DNA of 64,000 bases from Colias croceus. Its lineage: Eukaryota > Arthropoda > Insecta > Lepidoptera > Pieridae. The notes under the pieces are model-generated. The model saw nothing but the letters and a program-made list of their open reading frames with translations, searched no databases and was not told the DNA's origin. A program made the position numbers and the translations under genes. The stretch covers positions 1,438,501 to 1,502,500 of the forward strand of contig NC_059556.1 of the NCBI RefSeq assembly GCF_905220415.1. The letters are read 5' to 3'. This document shows positions 10,409-18,601 of this stretch, piece by piece. Each line of letters starts with the position of its first letter. The stretch's first letter is position 1.

Positions 10409-11011
10409 CTAGCGGTCGGCTTCGCCCGTGGTACATATCTGGGGGCACGGTAGTGCCCCCGCCAAGACGAGCAAAGCGAACAAGCGGAGCGCACGGGCAC
10501 TACCTACCTTTTCTCGAAGCGCTTCGACGTTTTTTTGAACCCTCATAACTTGGGTTTGGATTATGCTAGATCAACAAAATTTTCGGGATATATTGCCAAT
10601 AGCGGACTTATTGAAAATATTAAGTTTTAATTACATTAGCTTTTATACTTCAGATTTTATTTATATCTAAAAAACGCTAATTTCGTCACTGACTCACTGA
10701 TGATCATCAAAATTCTTAAGGTATTTCCTAATGTCCTAGAAAGCTGAAATTTTGTATGTAAGCTAGTATTAGCAAACAAACAACAAAAAAATTATAAAAC
10801 TTGTAACTTTCATCCCCCAACCCCTTAAACTAGGGAATGGGAGTTTGTATGAGACCTGTAATTTTAAATTAAATTTTGATGACGCTAGAGGTCTAATCTA
10901 ATAATCTAAAACTTGGTTCCCCTAGATATATATATGCATAGGTACTCCTTGTTAAAAAAAAATTAATCGACATATAAAATTTTGTTACAAACAACTTACA
11001 AAAAGAAATGA
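10409..11011 (-). mobile_element. Longer Helitron-like 3' region
   Basis: CTAG at 10409-10412 with GGTCGGCTTCGCCCG marks a minus-strand 3' end. Inside, GGGGGCACGGTAGTGCCCCC (10441-10460) is a perfect 8-bp stem and TCGAAGCGCTTCGA (10514-10527) a perfect 14-bp palindrome. A TCACTGACTCACTGA block lies at 10686-10700, and its inverse recurs at about 14860. The 5' end is not found; the palindrome at 11012 may be part of the same element. Confidence 0.5.
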
Positions 11012-11452
11012 AATCCCACCAAAAACATTTTCATGTAAAATGTTGCCAAGACGAGCCCATATGACTCGCACTGTGAAAAAGTTATCAGATCTCATGTAGA
11101 GCCAAGCTTCTAACACTACACGCCCTAACTCTACAAGGCCTAACTTCACAAACTCTACACCTTAGTCAAAATATGTGGCTTGGCCGTTCGTTACTACAAG
11201 AACTATTGTATAACACAAAAGTAATGAACAGTGAATTAATTAATTTTTCACCTTACGCCGATGTGAATGTAGCGAAATGGCCAAGCCACATATTTTGACT
11301 AAGGTGTAGAGTTTGTGAAGTTAGGCCTTGTAGAGTTAGGGCGTGTAGTGTTAGAAGCTTGGCTCTACATGAGATCTGATAACTTTTTCACAGTGCGAGT
11401 CATATGGGCTCGTCTTGGCAACATTTTACATGAAAATGTTTTTGGTGGGATT
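11012..11452. repeat. Perfect long palindrome, 174-bp arms, 93-bp spacer
   Basis: Reading the two arms base by base, 11012-11185 and 11279-11452 are exact reverse complements over 174 bp. The spacer 11186-11278 is unrelated. The outer ends are AATCCCACC and GGTGGGATT. The right arm abuts a Helitron fragment. No reading frame of note lies within. It could be a foldback transposon or a locus transcribed into a long hairpin. Confidence 0.9.
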
Positions 11453-11585
11453 CACGTTTTCTCTACATAAGAACCATCCACGAACTTCAAGGAATATTAT
11501 AAAAAAAGAATTAACGAAATCGGTTAAGCCGTTCTCAAGTTATGCGCTTACCAACACATTTTGGGATTCATTTTTATATTATAGA
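11453..11585 (-). mobile_element. Helitron 5' part, 3' end cut by the palindrome
   Basis: The block ACGTTTTCTCTACATAAGAA through ATTTTGGGATTCATTTTTAT matches the copies at 46841 and 47620, but its CTAG end is missing where the palindrome begins. Confidence 0.65.
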
Positions 11586-11815
11586 CTAGGTTTCCGCCCG
11601 CGGCTTCGCCCGCGCAGTCAAAGAAAAACCCGTATAGATCCCGTTCCCGTAGGATTTCCGGGATTGCATCATTTTCCCGGGATAAAAAGTAGCCTATGTC
11701 CTTTCTCGGGTATAAAAATATCTCCATAAATTTAATGCAAATTGGTTTAGTAGTTTAGGCGTGATTGAGTAACAGACAGACAGACAAAGTTACTTTCGTA
11801 TTTATAATATTAGTA
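11586..11815 (-). mobile_element. Non-autonomous Helitron
   Basis: CTAG at 11586-11589, a CCCGCGGCTTCGCCCGCG hairpin and the GTTCCCGTAGGATTTCCGGG body mark it. A short internal duplication of the TTTCCCGGGAT segment is present at 11656-11689. The 5' end stops at ATTAGTA near 11815. Confidence 0.75.
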
Positions 11816-11896
11816 CCTTTGGATTTTAAACAACGTTGATAGATATAGAGACGACTTGAGAATAAATAAAATATACCTACTATGAATATAGATAGA

Positions 11897-12645
11897 CTAG
11901 CTGGTGCGTTGTGCGCGGGCTGCAAGCAGCCCGCGAGCCCCTTTTGCCCCTGGGTTGAAGGAAAAGGGCAGTCATTAGAAAATGTGTTAGAATTCCCAGT
12001 CCATTTGTAATTTTCTGCTAACAGCGATTCCACAGTCAGTCGGTAATGCTTATAAATTCCCCATTCAAGTATTTTCCACTCCGGGAGGCTGTCCACCTTC
12101 GAGGGAGCGTAGTGCGCGGGCTGCAAGCAGCCCGCGAAGCATCCCAGGACAGAAATCTTCAGTCAATTGAAAATGCATTAAAATTCCCCGTCAATTTGCT
12201 ATTATCTGCAAACAGCGATTCCACAGTCAATCCGAAGTGCTTATAAATTTAAAATTCAAATATTTTCTATTCCGGGGGGCGGTTCACCTTCGAGGGTGCA
12301 TGGTGCGCGAGCTGCAAGCAGCTCGCGGCTCATCCCAGGGCAGAAATCTTCAGTCATTTGAAAATGCATTCAAATTTCCTATCCATTTGTTACATCTCCT
12401 AACAGCGATTCCGCAGTCAATCGGAAGTGCTTATAAATTTCTCATTCAAATATTTTCTATTCCGGGGGGCTGTCCACCTTCGAGGGTGAGTGGTGCACGA
12501 GCTGCAAGCAGCTCGCGGCTCATCCCAGGGCAAAAATCTTCAGTCATTTGAAAATGCATTCGAATTTCCTTTCCATTAGTAACATCTGCTAACAGCGATT
12601 CTACAGTCAGTCGAAACTGCTTATAAATTACTTAATCAAATGTTG
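11897..12645. repeat. Satellite array, about 190-bp monomer, four units
   Basis: The landmark GCTTATAAATT recurs at 12048, 12239, 12429 and 12619 (spacing 191, 190, 190). Each unit carries a hairpin: 11914-11935, 12115-12136, 12306-12327 and 12496-12517. The hairpin stem is CGCGGGCTGC in units 1-2 and CGCGAGCTGC in unit 3, with the partner arm changed to match. A fifth unit appears at 13420-13490 beyond the next array. Short frames across the units are by-products of the repeat. Confidence 0.85.
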
Positions 12646-13430
12646 TTAAATTTTTGAAACGTCTTATCGATAGCGGGCAGTGACTTTTCATAATAAACTG
12701 TTCAAGAGTTAACCTAACACGCTCGTCGCTTCGCTCCTCGCTACCTATGTATTTGAATATTTAGGCCGGCCGCTGCCGCGACTCGCTCGCTTCGCTCGCT
12801 TGGCTCGTGCGATAGGTAGTTCAAAAGTTAACCAAACACGCTCGTCGCTTCGCTCCTCGCTACCTATTTGAATATTTAGGCCGGCCACTGCCGTGACTCG
12901 CTCGCTTCGCTCGCATGGCTCGTGCGGTAGTTCAAAAGTTAACCTTACACGCTCGTCGCTTCGCTCCTCGCTACCTAAACTGCTTATAAATTACTTACTT
13001 AAATATTGGTAAAATTTTTGAAACGTCTTATCGATAGCGGGCAGTGACTTTTCATAATAAACTGTTCAAGAGTTAACCTAACACGCTCGTCGCTTCGCTC
13101 CTCGCTACCTATTTGAATATTTAGGCCGGCCGCTGCCGCAACTCGCTCGCTTCGCTCGCTTGGCTCGTGCGATAGGTAGTTCATAAGTTAACCTAACACG
13201 CTCGTCGCTTCGCTCCTCGCTAGCTATTTGAATATTTAGGCCGGCCGTTGACGCGACTCGCTCGCTTCGCTCGCTTGGCTCGTGCGGTAAGTAGTTCAAA
13301 AGTTAACCTAACACGCTCGTCGCTTCGCTCCTCGCTACCTATTTGAATATTTACGCTGGCCGCTGCCGTGACTCGCTCGCTTCGCTCGCTTGGCTCGTGC
13401 GGTAGTTCAAAAGTTAATAAATATTTTCTA
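12646..13430. repeat. Satellite array, about 115-bp monomer, six units
   Basis: CACGCTCGTCGCTTCGCTCC recurs at 12718, 12837, 12948, 13082, 13197 and 13312. Each unit also has ACTCGCTCGCTTCGCTCGC. A longer unit of about 363 bp is superimposed: GCTTATAAATTACTTA and the following TTTTTGAAACGTCTTATCGA occur at 12619 and again at 12982. Minus-strand frames with SEERSDERVR-like peptides shift frame from unit to unit and are not genes. Confidence 0.85.
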
Positions 13431-13592
13431 CTCCAGGAGGCTGTCAACCCTCGAAGTAGCGCGGTGCGCGGGCAGCAAGCAGCCCGCGGCGCCGTCTTTT
13501 GCTGTTGCTATTCAATTACCCTTCCTACTATGGAAATTTCCATACAAAATTTTCGAAAAAAAAAATTTCGCTTTTTAACAAAAAAATTTATA
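13431..13592. repeat. Fifth copy of the 190-bp satellite, diverging
   Basis: CTCCAGGAGGCTGTCAACCC and the hairpin at 13467-13488 (one stem mismatch) match the 190-bp monomer. The match fades after about 13500. The 115-bp array therefore sits inside the older 190-bp array. Confidence 0.65.
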
Positions 13593-14877
13593 TGCCTGGA
13601 AGCGGACCAAGTTTTGAAGTATTTTTTACTTCGGCGACCCCGACCTACCTGTCACCGATTCAGAGAACCGTTGAATTTCGTGATGTATGGAAAATGGAAA
13701 CCGGGGGTCGGAGAGAAATTCTGAGTATGCAGTTTTGTAAATCAGACCGATCAGAGCACAATAGTCAATTTTCAGACCTATCGTAAAGTAACCGGCGCCA
13801 CCATCTTGCTTTGAAAAATTGGCCATTTTTGAAAAAAAAAATGGCGTCCAATTTGAAATTTATCGATTGCCCTGGTAGCGCCCCATCTTCTTGATCAATT
13901 TTTAGTTCTACACCCCCCACCTATCTCGCGCCGTTTCGGAGAGCCGTCGAATTTCGCGTTGTATGAAACTCGGAAACCAGCGATGGAAACTCGATTATGA
14001 GTATGCCACCTCAATGTGCGGCTCGACTAAATCCCCTTTGCCAAGTTTCAGCGCGATCGGACCAGCGATGGCCATTTTAGAATTTGTATGGCGGCGGCCA
14101 TTTTTTCCGCCATTTTGAATTTTTTTCACTATCTGTGGTAATTGCTCGAGGTCTACTACAAGTTTAGTTCGAGCACCCCAGATGTAGCTGCTACCGTTTG
14201 CGCAGGCCGTTGACCGTCTCCGCGGGCTGTGAGAAAGTTCAAGATTTCGGATTTTTCTGGATATCCTGGGAGCTGGGCGAGTACAAACGTGGTGAGAGTG
14301 TGTTTCCGCGTTGCGCCACCTCGGCTAAATTTACGTTTTTATGTTTGCGCCAAAAATGGAAAAATTCCAAAATCGAGCGTCCCACTACGGCTCCCTGGTA
14401 GCGTCCCAGGGTGGTGATCATTTTTAGTTCCGGGACCCCCACCCAACTCGCACCGTTTCCGCGGGCCGTTGGATTTTGCGTTGTATGAAAGTTGGAAACT
14501 GGGGCCCGGAGCCACTCGAACGGGGCACCGATCGATTCGCCGGCTCGAACAGAGCACGTGTGCCAAATTTGAGACGTAAGGATTCATAAACGGCGATTTT
14601 GGCAAAGTACGGCGGCCATCTTGTTTTCGCGAAAATCGCCATTTTTCCACCACCCCTGGTAATCGCCACCAGTTCCGAGCATTTTTTGTTCAGACACCCC
14701 CCCTCCAGGTGGCACCGTTTTTGCGCACCTCCAGGGGTCCACTCTCTTGTCCAGGGTGTTGGAGATGTCAATATTTTTCCGGTGGTCACTCGGCGCACCT
14801 CTACACGATCACGTCGAAATCCCCCCCACTTTCCACGTAGTTTCCGAGAAACCCGATGTCAGTGAGTCAGTGAGAAT
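13593..14877. repeat. Degenerate tandem repeat, about 262-bp period, five units
   Basis: The landmark CACCGTTT...GGGCCGTTG...GTTGTATGAAA, in varying form, recurs near 13656, 13931, 14193, 14453 and 14714. Each unit has GCCATTTTG-like segments and a CCCTGGTAGCG or CCCTGGTAATCG segment. It is GC-rich compared with the flanks. It ends in GTCAGTGAGTCAGTGAG (about 14858-14874). Several 60-120-residue frames occur on both strands but share no conserved protein. Confidence 0.65.
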
Positions 14878-16770
14878 ATAATAATAATAATACCTACCTC
14901 CTACACATATTGTAATTATAACACTAAAAAAGTAGATACCTTTAAAACAGTTAAAGTAGCTTTCAATAAATTTTCATTTTTCGTTCGTGTTTATTTATCA
15001 TATTTTAATTGAATAACAAGTAAACAATACAATTTTAAACAACTTGATAAAATATAAACATACGAAAAAACTGTTTAAAACAAAAATGCAAATAATTTTT
15101 TCTATAAATATGTGCATTTGGCATTTTAAAAATTGTATCATGATATTATTTATTAATAAAATTCCGATTTTTGTTTCAGGTAACTTGATAACATGGATTG
15201 ACACTAGTGACATTTGGCGCCAATGTGAACAAGATGGCGCATATTTTTGGCGGCAAATTGATGGTGTTGCTACTTCTCACTTTCAAATGTTCTTGTTTAC
15301 GAACTAGAGCGCTAACAAATGAAGATTCAGGTATTTTATGATTGATGAAAATAAATATGTTTTATATTATTTTTTTTTTGTTTTATTTATGTTACTTGTT
15401 TTTAACATAACGATCATAATTCTCATAGAAGTCACATGTTGTTTTAGAAATTAATTGATTTTAATGAACTTATGTTTTGTATTTCCTTCAGTTTAATTGC
15501 TTTTCAAATCACGCGCGGTTTAAATCACGAGCCAGGAATAAGTAAAACTTAATTAATGTTCAGGTAATTTAATATTATTGAAACGAACCGTCGCCATTGT
15601 TGAAGTTTATATGAAATGGATTGTTATGGATTTATGATGAAGATACGGTATTGAAATGGAAAATAAAATAAGCAGTAAAATGAAATTGCCCTGTGTTGCC
15701 AGTCCTGATAGTGGCCACGGGAGGTTTGATAAATATTTATAAGTCTTGAATGTTTTTATAGTCGTGTAAAGTTTATTATAAGAAACGATCATTTCATACC
15801 CAGCAATCTATACTTTTTTTATCTTTTTATTGTCAGTATAGCAATATAAAGCTGAAAATTTTGTATGAACGCGCTAATCTCAGGAACTACTGGACCCATT
15901 TCAAAATGATTTCACCTTTGGATTGCACGTGATCCCTGTTTTGTATAGGCTATATAATAAACCACGGAAAGCTACTAATATGATATAAAATGATAAGCTT
16001 TCTATGACGCAACAATATATACACCTCTAGTTCTCTAAGTTTCGTTTTATAAGTATCGTGTCAGAAATTAATTCAGCATAAAGTAGTTCGACAAAAGCCC
16101 ACCCAAATTTTATAACCAGACATAGCTGCCGATAAAAAAGCATTTGACGGACCGTCTCGTAAAATATATAGAAGTAGGACAATGGGGAGAAACTGACCTA
16201 ACCTAACCTATTATCCGTTTAAAACGGCGGAACGAAAAATCTTTTTTCGCAGCAAATGAGGTGTGAAATCACTCGGGATTCGAGCGTAGTCCCCGTATTG
16301 GGATAGCTTGCTTTATTCGGCTCAATAAATTGTGCAAGATAAAGGTGGAATCGAGTTTTATGAATTTACTATTTCATGCAATAATAAACAATGGACGCTT
16401 ATCGACTTACGTGGTCATACCGGTGCCGTAAACTGCTAAGGATTATTATTTTGTATGCGCAATGCTGAACTAAATATTTATTTAATATCAAGTCGTTATG
16501 CAATTTTATATCAATCGTGTGCGTATGTCTCAAGAAATGTCTTTCCTTATAGGTATAGTGAAACAATAAGAGTCGCGATAAATAAAACGAAAATATTTTT
16601 CTTTAGTATTTATTAAAGTCATTAACTAGCTTGTCTGGTTGAGATCGCTTGTAGCGATGAGGCCACACACAAAGAAATCCACGGGAACGAGGGTGAAGTA
16701 TTGAAAATTACAAATGATTTATTACTTGCAACTTCGTGGTCGTCGTTTGTCGTGAACACATCCTGCCTTG
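14878..16770. other. AT-rich intergenic DNA
   Basis: I see no repeat termini and no credible gene in this 1.9 kb. A short CCTAACCTAACCTA run lies at 16197-16211, too short to be telomeric. The 88-residue plus-strand frame near 15044 has no recognisable motif. Confidence 0.45.
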
Positions 16771-16998
16771 TCTATACTAATATTATAAAGCTGAAGAGTT
16801 TGTTTGTTTGTTTGTATGTTTGTTTGTTTGAACGCGCTTGAACCAGTAGTTTCTGACATTCAGAAACTACTGGTCCGATTTGAAAAATTATTTCGGTGTT
16901 AGATAGCCCATTTATCGAGGAAGGTTATAGGCTATGTATCATCACGCTAAGACCAACAGGAGCGGAGCAATGCGGGTGAAACCGCGGGCAATAGCTAG
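16771..16998 (+). mobile_element. Non-autonomous Helitron with internal inverted duplication
   Basis: The 5' end TCTATACTAATATTATAAAG and 3' hairpin GCGGGTGAAACCGCGGGC with CTAG (16995-16998) before T are complete. The motif CAGTAGTTTCTG (about 16845-16856) is followed by its inverse CAGAAACTACTG (about 16861-16872), an extra segment not present in sister copies. Confidence 0.8.
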
Positions 16999-17339
16999 TA
17001 ACTCATATGAAGCCGAAAGAAATTTACCTGAAAAAAGAAATATACCAGAAGGGTTTTAGCACGGCAATCTAATAAATACACCCTCGCATAACTTTTATTG
17101 AATTAGTATTACCGAAATAAAGCAGCCCACCAACTGTTTTATACACGGAATGGTCAGGAACGAATAAAAACGTTTCCATGAATCATATATGTAGTAAAAA
17201 TGTATGTGATCGAATTATTAGAATAAAATCGTGTTTACGTTGTTACTAAATTTATTTTATGATGTACTAATATTGCTTTTATATCTTCTGCTTTCTATAG
17301 GACTTAGAATAAAAATTGAGAAAACGTATTTTTAAATAA
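16999..17339. other. Intergenic DNA
   Basis: Nothing recognisable; AT-rich. Confidence 0.4.
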
Positions 17340-17754
17340 TCTATATGTATAAAAATGGGTTCCGGTTCCGGTAATGGCGTCGTAAACAAGTCAGATAACG
17401 AGCTCCGTGAAAATAATTAAAATAACTGTGTAAAAGGCATTGTTCAGTGTATTCCAAGCATAAATCAGTTGATTCAAGTGTCGAACTTCATTAAGTGCAA
17501 ATAAATTCAGTGCGGAATACGCGTATTTTAATAAAAAAAAAGTGTACTACAGATAGCATGAACTTAACCTAAAAACCGATTGACATTTGAAATTTATCGA
17601 AGTAACTTTTCAACGTAATTAGAGTACCAACGCAAGATATTGAAAAAAAATAGAAACGGCCAACAACGAAACAACTGACACAGCATAAAATTCGCTGTTT
17701 TCAAACCGTGGGCTAGCATTGTATAATTGAAATAAAATTTTATCCGCCGCCATT

Positions 17755-18423
17755 ATGAGTTCTCAAATGTCAGGCGAGATGTTGTTACTTCTGGAAAAAA
17801 TGAAGGAAGAGCTCACCAAACAAACAATTCAAATAACAGAAAACGTTCTTAAAATGGTAGATGAAAAAATACAGCCGATAATTGCGGAAAATGTAAGACT
17901 TTCGCGGGAAGTTGAAACACTGAACAAGAAGATACAATCATTAGATTTAAACGCTAGGAAAAATAACATCATTCTACATGGAATCGCCGAACCTAGCACA
18001 GAGAGATACGAAGATTTAAACGCTCTGGTAATTAAAACAATCACGGACTTGGAGGTACCTCTCGAAAACAGTGAAATTAACAAAGTGCAACGCCTGGGTA
18101 AAATAAAGGAAAATGGAAAAATAAGACCGATCTTGCTAACACTAACGACTATGCAGAAAAAAATCCAGATCCTAAGAAATAAGAAGAAAATGAAAGAACA
18201 CACTTATATTACAAATGACTATTCTAAGGAAACCATAGAGAAACGCAAAGCACAAGCCAATATTTTTCGTGACAATGAAAAAAGGAAAAGAACGCCGGAG
18301 ACACCAAGCCCCAAGGAAACAACCAACAACACTAGCAAGAAAATCCAGCGGACAGATGCTTTTCAACGCATGCGTGAGAGAGCCTACTCTATGTCTGAAA
18401 AGAATACCTACCTCAAATACTAA
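17755..18423 (+). CDS. Retrotransposon ORF1 protein
   Basis: A 222-residue protein starting at the first ATG after a 400-bp leader (CCGCCATTATG). Residues about 8-64 form a heptad-like, charged coiled coil (LLEKMKEELTKQ to TLNKKIQSL). Residues 70-160 look like the nucleic-acid-binding fold seen in LINE ORF1-like proteins (NNIILHGI, RPILLTL, YITNDYSKE). Residues 162-205 are lysine/arginine-rich and likely bind RNA. By family knowledge such proteins coat the element RNA and act as chaperones in the RNP. The stop (18421-18423) lies in frame 1 while ORF2 is open in frame 2 and overlaps it from at least 18269. ORF2 may be reached by reinitiation or a frameshift; the sequence does not decide. No cysteine-knuckle zinc finger is seen. 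Confidence 0.8.
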   Translation: MSSQMSGEMLLLLEKMKEELTKQTIQITENVLKMVDEKIQPIIAENVRLSREVETLNKKIQSLDLNARKNNIILHGIAEPSTERYEDLNALVIKTITDLEVPLENSEINKVQRLGKIKENGKIRPILLTLTTMQKKIQILRNKKKMKEHTYITNDYSKETIEKRKAQANIFRDNEKRKRTPETPSPKETTNNTSKKIQRTDAFQRMRERAYSMSEKNTYLKY

Positions 18424-18601
18424 CCGGAATCAGAACAACATACCAACATATATACAACATCAACAGAAACAAAAAACACTTGCATTCCCCAACCCGGTTG
18501 GTCCCCGTGGGGAATTAGACCGAAACCCTCCAATACAAAATCAACAACACCAAAACGAAGCAAATAACATCAAAAGCACTCTACCCAATCAAAAATACAA
18601 A

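Noticed and set aside
11755..12551. Frames of 66-123 codons across the 190-bp array
   Set aside because: They track the satellite monomer and share no protein motif.
12718..13430. CRISPR-like array
   Set aside because: Regular repeats, but spacers are also repeated and the context is a eukaryotic satellite.
12999..13447. Minus-strand frames encoding SEERSDERVR-like repeats
   Set aside because: They follow the 115-bp satellite, whose period is not a multiple of three, so the frame changes from unit to unit. They are repeat artefacts.
14198..14865. Several 62-124-codon frames on both strands
   Set aside because: They lie in the GC-rich degenerate tandem repeat, overlap each other on both strands and are not conserved between units.
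16197..16211. CCTAACCTAACCTA as a telomeric (TTAGG)n repeat
   Set aside because: Only about three units; a similar short run at 52719 is inside a Helitron.
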